DNA of 64,000 bases from Lysinibacillus sphaericus OT4b.31. GTDB taxonomy: Bacteria; Bacillota; Bacilli; Bacillales_A; Planococcaceae. Both the position numbers and the translations under genes were made by a program. The notes below the pieces were generated by a model. The model saw only the letters and a list, made by a program, of their open reading frames with translations. It was not told the DNA's origin and made no database searches. The DNA lies in contig NZ_KB933398.1 of assembly GCF_000392615.1 (NCBI RefSeq), positions 3,457,705-3,521,704 of the forward strand, written 5' to 3'. Below, piece after piece: positions 29,568-38,688 of the stretch; position 1 is the stretch's first letter; each line of letters opens with the position of its first letter.

Positions 29568-30689
29568 TTAGCTTAATGTCATTAAATCATCGACATGGAT
29601 GTATGGTAATTCTTGTGCGTCTGCAACTGCTTTATACACAATATGCCCGTCAAATGTATTTAAACCTTTTTTCAGTGCTGGATTATCGATACATGCTTGC
29701 TTATAACCTTTATTCGCAATTTGCAATGCATATGGAATTGTATTATTTGTTAAAGCAATTGTTGATGTACGTGGTACAGCGCCTGGCATATTTGCTACTG
29801 CATAGTGCACAACGCCATGTTTAATATACGTAGGATCGTCATGTGTAGTTACACGATCAGACGATGCAAAAATTCCCCCTTGATCAATGGCAATATCAAC
29901 CACTACAGAACCTGGTTGCATTGAAAGAATCATCTCCTCCGAAACAAGCTTTGGTGCCTTTGCTCCAGGAATTAGAACAGCTCCAATAACTAAATCCGAA
30001 TTTTTCACTGATTCCGCAATATTATAAGGGTTTGACATTAATGTTTGAACTTCACGCCCAAATAAATCTTCTATTTGACGTAGACGCTCTGGACTTAAAT
30101 CAATTACAGTTACATCTGCACCCATTCCAACAGCTATTTTTGCTGCATTTGTTCCAGCGATACCACCACCAATAACTGTAACTTTTCCACGAGGCACGCC
30201 CGATACGCCTCCTAGTAAAATCCCTTTACCACCATGATTTCTTTCTAAAAATTGTGCACCGATTTGTGTCGCCATTTTGCCAGCAACTTCACTCATTGGT
30301 GTTAGTAAAGGTAAAGAACCATTTGCTAACTGTACTGTTTCATAGGCAATACCTACAACTTTCTTATCTAAAAGTGCCTGCGTCAGCTCACGCTCCGGCG
30401 CTAAATGTAAATAAGTAAATAATATTTGGCCTTCATAAAAATAATCGAATTCCGCTGCTACAGGTTCTTTTACTTTTAAAATCATTTCCTGTGCCCATGC
30501 TTCTTTTGCAGTTGCAACAATGTGAGCTCCGGCAGCTAGGTAATCTGCATCTGTGAAGCTTGAGCCAAGACCAGCTCCTGCTTCGATGTACACTTCATGG
30601 CCTGCATGTGTTAATGTTACAACTCCTGCTGGTGTCATTGCTACACGATTTTCATTGTTTTTAATTTCTTTTGGAATACCAATCTTCAT
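29568..30689 (-). CDS. ald: Alanine dehydrogenase
   Basis: NAD-dependent oxidative deamination of L-alanine to pyruvate, used for alanine catabolism and normal sporulation in Bacillus. 373 residues from ATG 30689 (AAGGGGACAGG upstream); the longer upstream frame is not family-like. Visible: [19 protein letters not shown] with the substrate Arg, catalytic Lys in [13 protein letters not shown], nucleotide motif [22 protein letters not shown] and [13 protein letters not shown]. Monocistronic, diverging from the universal stress gene over a 300-base promoter region. Confidence 0.97.
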   Translation of the reverse strand: MKIGIPKEIKNNENRVAMTPAGVVTLTHAGHEVYIEAGAGLGSSFTDADYLAAGAHIVATAKEAWAQEMILKVKEPVAAEFDYFYEGQILFTYLHLAPERELTQALLDKKVVGIAYETVQLANGSLPLLTPMSEVAGKMATQIGAQFLERNHGGKGILLGGVSGVPRGKVTVIGGGIAGTNAAKIAVGMGADVTVIDLSPERLRQIEDLFGREVQTLMSNPYNIAESVKNSDLVIGAVLIPGAKAPKLVSEEMILSMQPGSVVVDIAIDQGGIFASSDRVTTHDDPTYIKHGVVHYAVANMPGAVPRTSTIALTNNTIPYALQIANKGYKQACIDNPALKKGLNTFDGHIVYKAVADAQELPYIHVDDLMTLS

Positions 30690-30931
30690 GTTTCCTGTCC
30701 CCTTCCGTAACCTTTGAAATAAGCATTGTTTCATCAATTCTGCATTAGCGTAATTGATACACCCCTTATGCACTTCCATCTTACCAAAAAAGTGCAAAAA
30801 ATGCTTTAATTAATGCGGTTTCAAGTGAAATTTATAAGATTTTCATAATGCTGAATATTAAGATTTTTAAAAGTATATATAAATTTAGCAGTAAACGCCT
30901 TTAGTTTTTCACAATTTTTCCTTCGGAAAGT

Positions 30932-30960
30932 ATTTCCTTTAGGAAATCATTTGGTATAAT
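30932..30960 (+). promoter_or_regulatory. Promoter of the universal stress gene with overlapping palindrome
   Basis: Extended -10 TGGTATAAT (30952-30960) lies 30 bases before the gene. The -35 region is covered by the perfect dyad ATTTCCT-TT-AGGAAAT (30932-30947), and a second imperfect TTTTCC/GGAAAG dyad lies just upstream. This layout suggests repressor control. Confidence 0.55.
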
Positions 30961-30989
30961 CAGAATATAAATATAGGGAGGTAATACAA

Positions 30990-31451
30990 ATGGCTAATCA
31001 TTATAAAAGCATTGTAGTTGCTGTAGACGGTTCAAAAGAAGCTGAATACGCTTTCCGTAAATCGATCGACGTTGCAAAACGTAACGAGGGTGCTGTATTA
31101 AATCTAGTAAATGTTATTGACACTCGTTCATTCGCTGCAATCGAAGCATATGACCGTTCAATTGCGGAACGCGCACAAGCATTCTCTGAAGATTTACTAA
31201 ACGGTTACAAAAAGCAAGCTGAAGAAGAAGGCTTAACAAATGTAAACCTTGTAATCGAATACGGTTCTCCAAAAAATATTATCACAAAAGAGCTTTCTAA
31301 CATCGTGGATGCAGACTTAATCATCTGTGGTGCTACTGGTCTTAACGCTGTAGAACGTTTCCTAATCGGTTCTGTTTCTGAAGCAATTGTACGTTCAGCT
31401 AAATGTGATGTACTTGTAATCCGTACACCAGAACGCTCTCCAGAAGCTTAA
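30990..31451 (+). CDS. UspA-type universal stress protein
   Basis: 153 residues, single Usp domain, cytoplasmic. N-terminal strand SIVVAVDGSKEAEYAFRKSIDVA and C-terminal ATP-binding motif GATGLNAVERFLIGSVSEAIVRSAKCDVLVIR (G-2x-G-9x-G-S/T form) indicate the nucleotide-binding subclass. Such proteins support survival under starvation and stress. Codon choice looks biased toward highly expressed genes (my impression). Strong ribosome site AGGGAGGTAATAC. Single gene with its own promoter and a terminator. Confidence 0.94.
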   Translation: MANHYKSIVVAVDGSKEAEYAFRKSIDVAKRNEGAVLNLVNVIDTRSFAAIEAYDRSIAERAQAFSEDLLNGYKKQAEEEGLTNVNLVIEYGSPKNIITKELSNIVDADLIICGATGLNAVERFLIGSVSEAIVRSAKCDVLVIRTPERSPEA

Positions 31452-31464
31452 TGAAGTAATACAT

Positions 31465-31498
31465 AAAAAGGTATCCAAAACACTTGGATACCTTTTTT
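31465..31498 (+). terminator. Bidirectional terminator between the Usp gene and ytxK
   Basis: AAAAAGGTATCCA and TGGATACCTTTTTT form a long AU-flanked stem with U-tracts on both strands, 14 bases after the Usp gene and 24 bases after ytxK. Confidence 0.92.
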
Positions 31499-31521
31499 AT
31501 TTTAGAATTTACTATATATTA

Positions 31522-32451
31522 TTATTTACCTTCTAGCCACATCTTCACTTTCTCAAAGAACATAGCAAGTGCTTGTTTATTTTGCATATTTGGCACCTTC
31601 GCAAGTAACACTTCTTTTGGCGCTTTATAATTCATACCTTGTTTTTGTAAAATAACAATGCTTTTTTCAAGTGCTTTATTGGCAAACATGGTATCTGGTA
31701 ATTGGATAATAGCCTGGATCCATGCATGTTTTTGAATATACTTATGCAACTGCTTTGATTGCTCAGATTCAAAAAGATGAGTTGGCGCTAGGAAAAATAA
31801 ATAACCGCCGTCCTTCGTATAGTTAACAGACTGTTCAATGAATAAATGGTGTGCATAGCTCATTCCTTCGGTTGCACACAATTCATAATCCAATGCCACA
31901 TCATCATTTGGATAGTAACCAACTGGTAAATCACAAACAATCGCATCTACGGGATCTACTAATAAATCTTGCAGTGCATCTTGTCGGAATAGGGATACGG
32001 GTTGTTCTATTAAATCTGCCGTTGCTGCCGCTAAACGGATCAGTAACTCATCAACCTCTACCCCAGAAGCCTCTATTTTACCATCCAGTAAGTTCATAAC
32101 AGTCAATAGTAAATTGCCTGTACCAACAGCTGGATCCATTATAGAGAGTTTTCCTTTTTCGAAACGCTCAGCAAAAATTTGCTCAACAAAATGGCCTACT
32201 AATAAGCCCAACGTATCTGGCGTCATTTGATGATTTGGCTGGGAGCCTTTCCGCATTCCCTTTAAGATGGCAATTTGAATTGCTTTCCGCACATCTTCTT
32301 TCGTTGTATCTTCCTGTGAGAAATCAACTTCCCCATCTAGCCATGCCTCTAAACCATCCAGCATGCCCTCTAATAGTGTTGTATTTTGTTCTTTTTCTAG
32401 CTTTTCAGCATGCTCATTCAGCAATGCAAATAATTTCTCGATCTTTTCCAT
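31522..32451 (-). CDS. ytxK: YtxK-like class I SAM-dependent methyltransferase
   Basis: 309 residues. A helical N-terminus (about 1-75) is followed by an N6-adenine-methylase-type Rossmann domain: QMTPDTLGLLVG, SAM motif MDPAVGTGNLLLTVM, acidic strand ASGVEVDELLIRLA, and a motif IV that reads CDLPVGYYPND where DNA/RNA adenine methylases have NPPY/DPPY. The aromatic Tyr is kept but the first residue and second Pro differ. The family is conserved in Bacilli beside tpx; the substrate is unknown. No restriction subunit is nearby, so it is not a classical R-M system. Confidence 0.87.
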   Translation of the reverse strand: MEKIEKLFALLNEHAEKLEKEQNTTLLEGMLDGLEAWLDGEVDFSQEDTTKEDVRKAIQIAILKGMRKGSQPNHQMTPDTLGLLVGHFVEQIFAERFEKGKLSIMDPAVGTGNLLLTVMNLLDGKIEASGVEVDELLIRLAAATADLIEQPVSLFRQDALQDLLVDPVDAIVCDLPVGYYPNDDVALDYELCATEGMSYAHHLFIEQSVNYTKDGGYLFFLAPTHLFESEQSKQLHKYIQKHAWIQAIIQLPDTMFANKALEKSIVILQKQGMNYKAPKEVLLAKVPNMQNKQALAMFFEKVKMWLEGK

Positions 32452-32472
32452 ACAAAACTTCCTTTCACGCAG

Positions 32473-32509
32473 AAAGGAGCCGTGACAACAAACTTGTCAC
32501 AGCTCCTTT
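32473..32509 (-). terminator. Long hairpin between tpx and ytxK
   Basis: AAAGGAGC...GTGACAA pairs with TTGTCAC...GCTCCTTT with one internal mismatch. Only three T follow on the minus strand, so it may terminate tpx partially or stabilise its 3' end. Confidence 0.6.
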
Positions 32510-32541
32510 GTCTAGTATTATCTTAGCCTAAAAGAAGCGGA

Positions 32542-33045
32542 TTACGCTAGTGCTTTTACAGCGGCAATCGCTGCTTCATAGTTAGGATGGTCTGTAGCTT
32601 CTGGGACATATTCCACATATGTTACTTTACCAGCTGCATCCACTACAAATACTGCACGTGTTAAAAGTCGTAATTCTTGAATGTACACGCCATATGCTTC
32701 ACCAAATGAAAGATCACGGTGATCAGAAACTGTTTGAACAGCATCGATGCCTGCAGCACCACACCAGCGTTTTTGCGCAAATGGAAGATCCACGGATACA
32801 GTGTAAATAACTACATTATCGCCTAAGTTTGCTGCTGCTTCATTAAAACGACGTGTTTGCGCATCGCATACACCTGTATCTAATGATGGGACAACACTAA
32901 ATAAACGAATTTTCCCTTCTGAATCCTTTAAAGAAACAGGTGATAAGTCGTTTGCTAATACAGTGAAAGCTGGTGCTTGGTCTCCAACCTTTACTTCGTT
33001 CCCTACTAGTGTTACTGGACCATTTTTAAATGTTACTTGTGCCAT
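32542..33045 (-). CDS. tpx: Thiol peroxidase
   Basis: Atypical 2-Cys peroxiredoxin that reduces hydroperoxides using thioredoxin. 167 residues from ATG 33045 (AAGGAGGCG upstream). The peroxidatic Cys is in DTGVCDAQTRRFN and the resolving Cys in KRWCGAAGID; the active-site Thr/Arg environment is present. Cytoplasmic. Next to ytxK as in B. subtilis, although the ytfJ/ytfI genes that follow tpx there are missing here. Confidence 0.97.
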   Translation of the reverse strand: MAQVTFKNGPVTLVGNEVKVGDQAPAFTVLANDLSPVSLKDSEGKIRLFSVVPSLDTGVCDAQTRRFNEAAANLGDNVVIYTVSVDLPFAQKRWCGAAGIDAVQTVSDHRDLSFGEAYGVYIQELRLLTRAVFVVDAAGKVTYVEYVPEATDHPNYEAAIAAVKALA

Positions 33046-33293
33046 AATAAACGCCTCCTTCATCATATGTACATAATATTACTAAATGTGGGGAATTAAA
33101 TGCAACTGAGACAGCTTAAACTGAAAAATGATCTTTCTGGAGACCTCATGTTTTTCTAATAGTTTCATTGCTTATTTATTTCGCAGTAGATATTGAAACG
33201 TTTTATCAATTCATACTTGGATACTCACCTACACTCTGCGTCTGTCCATGTCCGCTCGGGTACAACATATCATGTTGACTTAACAAATAGAAA

Positions 33294-33320
33294 GGCTGTC
33301 TCATTTTTTGTGAGACAGCC
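33294..33320 (-). terminator. Terminator of the sppA-RDD operon
   Basis: GGCTGTCTCA pairs with TGAGACAGCC; the minus strand continues CTTTC, a weak U-tract. It sits six bases after the RDD gene. The rest of the 33046-33293 spacer shows no gene or recognisable element. Confidence 0.65.
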
Positions 33321-33326
33321 CAACCA

Positions 33327-33938
33327 TCAATCTTCTATTTTTTCTTCTAGCGTTTGCTCCAGCTTTTCAGGCTCAGTGTCTTTCTTGGGAAGAGGTAAAG
33401 CTGTAGGCTCTTCTTTTTTTTCTACATAGATTTTTTCATGGACAACAGTGGTTTCCGCAAAAAAATCATGTAAGCCTTGATTGTCTGGCAAAATAGCTAC
33501 AAAAATATACAGTGGCATAAAGATATTACTAATAAAACGGCCAATCCAATCTCGGAAAAGGACATCTGACCATGTTAACTTATCATGTTTTAATGATACC
33601 ACACGCAAACCACAAGCCATTTTCCCTAAAGTTTGCCCGAAAAATTTTGTCATCAATACAAAATAGCCATAATAGATAATGGCTGAAATAATAGAAATGG
33701 GCGCATACCATACTGTTTCTGACAACGACCAATCCATTAAGTAAAAAATCGGGTTTACAAGTATTCCCCCAACAGCTGTTATAAGCAGTCCATCCAATAA
33801 GAATGCCCAAAAACGTACCCAAAAGCCAGCTGTTTTTAATGCATAGTGTCTAGTTTCTAAAACAGTTTCTGTCTTATTAGAGAGAGATCCTGGTTCAAAA
33901 GAGGGTTGCCCTAGTATAACGAATTCATTATTTGTCAT
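33327..33938 (-). CDS. yteJ: RDD-family membrane protein (YteJ-like)
   Basis: 203 residues with the RDD signature: Arg in AGFWVRFWAFLLDGLLIT followed by Asp pairs, three membrane helices (about 42-65, 78-105, 150-170), GQTLGKMACGLRVV and a Glu/Pro/Lys-rich cytoplasmic tail of about 40 residues. RDD proteins may act in ion or solute transport; the role is unproven. It follows sppA by 12 bases and matches B. subtilis yteJ-sppA. In B. subtilis the SppA partner SppI/YteJ inhibits SppA, so an inhibitor role is plausible (established for that homologue as I recall; not shown here). Confidence 0.88.
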   Translation of the reverse strand: MTNNEFVILGQPSFEPGSLSNKTETVLETRHYALKTAGFWVRFWAFLLDGLLITAVGGILVNPIFYLMDWSLSETVWYAPISIISAIIYYGYFVLMTKFFGQTLGKMACGLRVVSLKHDKLTWSDVLFRDWIGRFISNIFMPLYIFVAILPDNQGLHDFFAETTVVHEKIYVEKKEEPTALPLPKKDTEPEKLEQTLEEKIED

Positions 33939-33950
33939 GGTACACCCTCC

Positions 33951-34964
33951 TTAGTATTCGCCGTATAAGTACATCATTTTTGGCGCTTTATAGTCAGCCA
34001 TAATCTTCATCAGCATTTTTTCCTCAGCAGACGGGCCAAACATTGAACCAATCTTCATGCCAACGTAAGACTGCCAGCCACCCATATCGTATGTGTATTC
34101 AAACAGTGCTGCATCCTCTAAACCATAATCAGCACGTAAAGCTGCAATCGTTGCTTCCTCATCGCCAATTTCATCGATTAGGCCAGCTTCAAGTGCCTTT
34201 GTTCCTCCAAGAATACGACCATCCGCTACCTTTTTAACATCTGCTTCAGACATATTACGACCTTTTTCAACTATATCAACGAATTCTTCGTAGGTTTCAT
34301 TAATCATATCTTGCATCATAATACGTTCTTCTTCTGTAACATCGCGCATCGGGCTTAACATGTCTTTATGTTCGCCTGATTTAAATGTCTGAAATTTTAC
34401 GCCTACTTTTTCAGCTAGCTCTTGGTAATTGATTGACTGCATGATGACACCAATAGAGCCAGTTATCGTATCACGATGTGCGAAAATTTTATCTGCAGGT
34501 GCGGCAATATAATAACCGCCTGAAGCTGCCATCGAATCCATAGATACATAAATTGGAATTTGACGTTCTTCTTTAATTTTTAATAGCTTTTTATAAATTT
34601 CTGCTGATTCTTTGACACCACCACCTGGTGAATTAACGCTTAAAACAACTGCTTTTACTGTGTCATCATATAAAATATTGTCTAATTGCTCTAAGAAAAA
34701 CTGGTGATCATATGCCACCGGTTGCCATAATGAGCTAGATCCAATATCTTGAATCGCACCATCGACTTTTAAGTACGCAATCCTTTTATTAAAATCTTCT
34801 CCTTCAATCACCGTTTCAAATACCTCTAAATTATTGCCAGCCATTAGGCTGTCAAAGTTACCAAAGAAATCTGCTTTAAATATTGCAAATATGGTATTAA
34901 TACCTAGTGAAACAAATAATAATACACCTGCAATAACTAAGGCTACCCACCTTTTAACATTCAT
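33951..34964 (-). CDS. sppA: Signal peptide peptidase SppA
   Basis: Membrane-anchored serine protease with a Ser-Lys dyad that digests leftover signal peptides and is implicated in resistance to membrane-active peptides. 337 residues from ATG 34964 (GAGGAGGCGG upstream). One N-terminal membrane anchor (about 4-27), then the ClpP-like fold: VNSPGGGVKESAEIYKKL, catalytic Ser in SMDSMAASGGYYIAAPADKI and dyad Lys in the TFKSGEHKDMLSPMR region. The gene is followed by the RDD protein that probably partners it. Confidence 0.94.
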   Translation of the reverse strand: MNVKRWVALVIAGVLLFVSLGINTIFAIFKADFFGNFDSLMAGNNLEVFETVIEGEDFNKRIAYLKVDGAIQDIGSSSLWQPVAYDHQFFLEQLDNILYDDTVKAVVLSVNSPGGGVKESAEIYKKLLKIKEERQIPIYVSMDSMAASGGYYIAAPADKIFAHRDTITGSIGVIMQSINYQELAEKVGVKFQTFKSGEHKDMLSPMRDVTEEERIMMQDMINETYEEFVDIVEKGRNMSEADVKKVADGRILGGTKALEAGLIDEIGDEEATIAALRADYGLEDAALFEYTYDMGGWQSYVGMKIGSMFGPSAEEKMLMKIMADYKAPKMMYLYGEY

Positions 34965-35083
34965 GTCTTTCCGCCTCCTCAACACGTTATACGTCCCAAC
35001 GTCTAAAATGTTTCACTTTTTTGCAATATTATGCAAAAATTTTATCTTATAAATTTCCCCATAAATAATATCCTTTACACATT

Positions 35084-35125
35084 AAAAAAATCAAAGTTCA
35101 TACTATAAAAATGAACCTTGATTTT
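35084..35125 (-). terminator. Rho-independent terminator of the acyl-CoA synthetase gene
   Basis: AAAATCAAGGTTCAT and ATGAACTTTGATTTT pair across nine bases (one mismatch) and continue into seven T on the minus strand. Confidence 0.92.
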
Positions 35126-35130
35126 CGACA

Positions 35131-36732
35131 TTATTTCCTAGGAAATGATTGCTGAGTATACCGATACTTTTCTTGTTGACGTAGTTCGACACGACGAATT
35201 TTACCAGAAGCAGTCTTTGGTAACTCCTCTACAAATTCAATCGCACGTGGATACTTGTAGGGCGCTGTTAACGTTTTTACGTGGTCTTGTAGTTCTTCAA
35301 TAAGTGATTCATGGGCTATTTGCCCATCATGTAATACAACAAATGCCTTTACAATATTCCCTCTTACTTCATCCGGACTCGCTACCACTGCGACCTCTTT
35401 CACCTGTTGATGCTTCATCAAAGCATCTTCCACCTCAAATGGCCCAATTGTGTAGCCTGAAGAAATAATTACGTCATCACCGCGTCCTTCAAACCAATAA
35501 TAACCATCTTTATCTTTATATGCACGGTCTCCAGTGATATACCAATCACCTCGGAATTGTAAGCTTGTTCGTTCTGGATCTTTAAAATACTTTTTAAATA
35601 ATGCCGGCGTTTCACGATGGACTGCTATATCACCAACGACACCTTCTGCAACTGGGTTGCCAAAATCATCAATAATAGCTACAGTATTTCCTGGCGTTGG
35701 TTTACCCATGGAGCCGACACGTGCTTCCATACCTACCATTGTCCCAACAAGTAATGTATTTTCAGTTTGACCATAGCCATCACGTACTTGTAATTTAAAG
35801 TTTTGCAAGAATATTTTCATAACCTCACTATTCAACGGTTCTCCTGCAGATACAGCTTGGCGAATTCCACTCAAATTAAAGTCATGTAAATTTTCAAGTG
35901 CCGCCATAAACCGATATTCTGTTGGCGTACAGCACAGCACGTTGATTTCAAATTTTTCAAGTAATGATAAATAAGTTGCTGCATTAAATTTCCCCTTGTA
36001 TACAAAAGCTGTTGCACCACTTCCTAACGTTGCAAGGAATGGACTCCAAATCCATTTTTGCCATCCTGGTGCTGCAGTAGCCCATACAATATCATTTTCC
36101 TGAACACCTAACCAATTTGGTGCTGTTGTCCGTAAATGTGCGTACCCCCAGCTATGCGTATGAACAGCAGCCTTTGGATTACCTGTTGTACCACTTGTAT
36201 AAGCAAGAAATGCAATATCAGTACTCTTCGTTGGCGTAGAGCTTGTATAAGTAGTTGGCTGATTCTCCATTTGTTCTAGCAGTGGTTGCCACGGAGCATG
36301 TGCACGACCTATGACAAACTGCTGTACGTCCTCTAAATTTGCTACCTCATCAAATTGCTCAATATACGGTTCATATGCAATAACAGCCTTTGCATCAGCA
36401 TGTGTGATTCGATAGTCTATATCCTTTGCACGTAACATCTCAGAGCTTGGAATAATCGTCAAACCAGCCTTTAATGCTGCAATATAAACAATGTATGCCT
36501 CAACGGACCTCGGCACCATAACTAACAGTACATCTCCTTTTACTAATCCTTGAGATGTTAATACATGTGCTGCCTGATTTGCCTTTTCAAGTAGACTTTT
36601 ATATGTAATATATTGTATTTCTTCGTTTTCGTTATAAACTATTAAAGCATTTTTAGTTGGATCCTGTGCATACTTTTCAAGTTCTTCTGCAATGTTATAC
36701 CACTCTGGTGCGAGTAATTCTTGTCTTTTCAT
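35131..36732 (-). CDS. mbcS: AMP-forming acyl-CoA synthetase (MbcS/YtcI-like)
   Basis: Activates short or branched carboxylic acids with ATP and CoA. 533 residues from ATG 36732 (AAGGGGG upstream). ANL-family motifs: P-loop FLAYTSGTTGNPKAAVHTH, adenine site DGYGQTENT, GDWYITGDRAYKDKDGYYWFEGRGDDVI, hinge and C-terminal catalytic Lys in LPKTASGKIRRVELR. By position next to the sspA/thiI region it corresponds to B. subtilis YtcI, whose Listeria relative MbcS makes methylbutyryl-CoA for branched-chain fatty acids; this substrate is an inference. Confidence 0.88.
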   Translation of the reverse strand: MKRQELLAPEWYNIAEELEKYAQDPTKNALIVYNENEEIQYITYKSLLEKANQAAHVLTSQGLVKGDVLLVMVPRSVEAYIVYIAALKAGLTIIPSSEMLRAKDIDYRITHADAKAVIAYEPYIEQFDEVANLEDVQQFVIGRAHAPWQPLLEQMENQPTTYTSSTPTKSTDIAFLAYTSGTTGNPKAAVHTHSWGYAHLRTTAPNWLGVQENDIVWATAAPGWQKWIWSPFLATLGSGATAFVYKGKFNAATYLSLLEKFEINVLCCTPTEYRFMAALENLHDFNLSGIRQAVSAGEPLNSEVMKIFLQNFKLQVRDGYGQTENTLLVGTMVGMEARVGSMGKPTPGNTVAIIDDFGNPVAEGVVGDIAVHRETPALFKKYFKDPERTSLQFRGDWYITGDRAYKDKDGYYWFEGRGDDVIISSGYTIGPFEVEDALMKHQQVKEVAVVASPDEVRGNIVKAFVVLHDGQIAHESLIEELQDHVKTLTAPYKYPRAIEFVEELPKTASGKIRRVELRQQEKYRYTQQSFPRK

Positions 36733-36930
36733 GGCATATGCCCCCTTCGCTATGCTCATTATAAAACTCATTTTTCATGATTTTCAATGGAAGGAGCCTT
36801 ATTTTTAAAAAGTCATGACAACTATCATGCTTCTATATATGGCATCAGTCACTGCTTTTCCTATAATGAAAACTCGCTATTGTACACCGTGAAAAAGTAT
36901 GGTACATTTTGGTCAACTAAAATCATGATT

Positions 36931-37009
36931 GCGGGGGGACTCGTCCTGAGTTGAGAAGGTAAAACCTGACCCTTTGAACCTGTTAGTTAATACTGACGTA
37001 GGGAGCAAT
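36931..37009 (+). ncRNA. TPP riboswitch aptamer (THI element)
   Basis: The conserved blocks are present in order: a GGGG-rich P1/P2 start, CTGAGTTGAGA, ACCCTTTGAACCTG and GACGTAGGGAGCAA. It lies 100 bases before thiM and is followed by a terminator, so thiamin pyrophosphate should switch the operon off. Promoter not assigned with confidence; TATAAT at about 36862-36867 is a candidate. Confidence 0.95.
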
Positions 37010-37025
37010 ACATCTTGTTATTGAT

Positions 37026-37073
37026 GAAAAGCTCTTTTCACGTGGATTCCTTGCACGAAAAAGAGTTTTTTTG
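37026..37073 (+). terminator. Terminator of the TPP riboswitch expression platform
   Basis: AAAAGCTCTTTT...CGTG pairs with CACGAAAAAGAG and runs into seven T. Its position between aptamer and thiM is that of a transcriptional attenuator. Confidence 0.88.
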
Positions 37074-37108
37074 CATGCTTACGTCCATCCAAAAAAGGAG
37101 GACTTACA

Positions 37109-37864
37109 ATGATTTTACAAACAATCCGTAAACAAAAGCCACTCATTCACTGTATAACCAATTATGTTGTGGCAAACTTTCAAGCAAATGGCTTATTGGC
37201 AATTGGTGCTTCTCCTGTAATGGCCGATGAAGTCGATGAAGTCGATGAAATGGTAAAGATTGCTTCTGCGCTATTATTAAATACTGGTACGATAAATAAC
37301 CGTACTAGAGAATCTATGTTACGTGCTGGGAAAATGGCTAATACACTTGACATCCCGGTTGTTTTAGATCCCGTTGGTGCTGGGGCAACTACTTTTCGAA
37401 AAAAAACAGTCCATCAACTATTAGCCGAAGTTAATTTTGCTGTTATTCGTTGCAATATGGGCGAGCTTGCAGCTATTGCAAATGTGAGTTGGCAGCAAAA
37501 AGGCGTGGACAGTGGCAGCGGATCAATTTGCATTGAAGAGGAAGCAAAGCAAATAGCTCAACGCTATGATTGTATTGTTATTGTGACCGGTGAAAAAGAT
37601 TTTATAACCGATGGGGAACAGATGCAATGGATTGTAGGTGGCCATTATCAAATGACAGAAGTCACAGGGACAGGCTGCCTATTAAGCGCCATCTGTGCCG
37701 CAGCTTATGTTGCACATAACGAGCCATTTACACAATTAGTAGGCACTTTATTGGCTTATAAAAAACTAGCTGAACAGGCTGCCTGCTCGACACAAAATAT
37801 TGGTGATTTTCAAATAGCGGTCTTAAATGAGTTACATCGTCTGTCAAAGGACGGTGAAAAGTAA
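37109..37864 (+). CDS. thiM: Hydroxyethylthiazole kinase
   Basis: Phosphorylates the thiazole alcohol for thiamin salvage. 251 residues. Visible: IHCITNYVVANFQANGLLAIGASPVMADE, PVVLDPVGAGATTFR and the catalytic VTGTGCLLSAICAAAY. A short direct repeat gives EVDEVDE in the ADE region. Start behind AAAGGAGGACTTAC, downstream of the TPP riboswitch. The stop overlaps the thiD start by one base. With thiD and thiE it makes a salvage operon; the de novo genes thiC, thiG and thiF are not in this window. Confidence 0.97.
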   Translation: MILQTIRKQKPLIHCITNYVVANFQANGLLAIGASPVMADEVDEVDEMVKIASALLLNTGTINNRTRESMLRAGKMANTLDIPVVLDPVGAGATTFRKKTVHQLLAEVNFAVIRCNMGELAAIANVSWQQKGVDSGSGSICIEEEAKQIAQRYDCIVIVTGEKDFITDGEQMQWIVGGHYQMTEVTGTGCLLSAICAAAYVAHNEPFTQLVGTLLAYKKLAEQAACSTQNIGDFQIAVLNELHRLSKDGEK

Positions 37865-38688
37865 TGCGTATCGTGACTACAATTGCAGGCTCTGATAGCG
37901 GCGGTGGTGCAGGAATTCAAGCAGATTTAAAAACATTTCAAGAATTAAAGGTGTTTGGCACTTCAGTTATTACAGCATTAACTGCACAAAATACATTAGG
38001 TGTGTCAGGTGTTTTACCAATTGAAACAAGCTTTATTGAGAAACAATTTTATGCACTATTAGAGGATTTTCCGATTAGCGCTATCAAAACAGGAATGCTT
38101 TTTTCCGCTGATATTATTCAAGCAATCGCAAACATGATGACTAACTTAGATATCCCACTTATTATAGATCCTGTAATGATTGCCAAAGGTGGCGAAAGCT
38201 TATTGCAACGGGAGGCAATGCAGGCAATGCGATGTTATTTATTGCCATTAGCAACTGTTATTACGCCAAACATACCTGAAGCAGAAGTATTAACGGGAAG
38301 AAAAATCGATAATTTTACATCCATTAGCCAAGCTGCTCAAACACTTTTACAACTAGGCACACAATGTGTTGTCATTAAAGGTGGACATTTAGCTGACATA
38401 AATTTTTCGACTGATTATGTATTTTTTAAAGATGGTCGAACATTTTCCATGCAAACGACACGTATTGCAACGAAAAATACTCACGGCACGGGCTGCACAT
38501 TCTCTGCTGCATTAACAGCTTTTATTGGATGTAAAGTACCTATAGATACAGCTATAGTTGAAGCAAAAAAATTTATTCAACTCGCCATTACACATGATTT
38601 ATCTATTGGCAATGGGCATGGTCCGACGAATCATTTCGCCTACCATAAATTTAAAGATTCTTGTGAGGTAACGATTCATGAAATGTAA
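37864..38688 (+). CDS. thiD: Hydroxymethylpyrimidine/phosphomethylpyrimidine kinase
   Basis: Phosphorylates HMP and HMP-P to HMP-PP. 274 residues, ribokinase-like fold: SDSGGGAGIQADLKTFQELKVFGTSVITALTAQNT at the N-terminus, IIDPVMIAKGG and TKNTHGTGCTFSAALTAFI at the anion hole. Coupled to thiM by a TAATG junction and overlapping thiE by 11 bases. Confidence 0.96.
   Translation: MRIVTTIAGSDSGGGAGIQADLKTFQELKVFGTSVITALTAQNTLGVSGVLPIETSFIEKQFYALLEDFPISAIKTGMLFSADIIQAIANMMTNLDIPLIIDPVMIAKGGESLLQREAMQAMRCYLLPLATVITPNIPEAEVLTGRKIDNFTSISQAAQTLLQLGTQCVVIKGGHLADINFSTDYVFFKDGRTFSMQTTRIATKNTHGTGCTFSAALTAFIGCKVPIDTAIVEAKKFIQLAITHDLSIGNGHGPTNHFAYHKFKDSCEVTIHEM

Noticed and set aside
31522-32451. YtxK as part of a restriction-modification or other defence system
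   Set aside because: No endonuclease, specificity subunit or other defence gene nearby; the gene is conserved in this place in Bacillus.
33193-33429. 78-codon plus-strand frame overlapping the RDD gene
   Set aside because: Its 3' half is antisense to a well-supported gene, it runs through a terminator hairpin and has no ribosome site.
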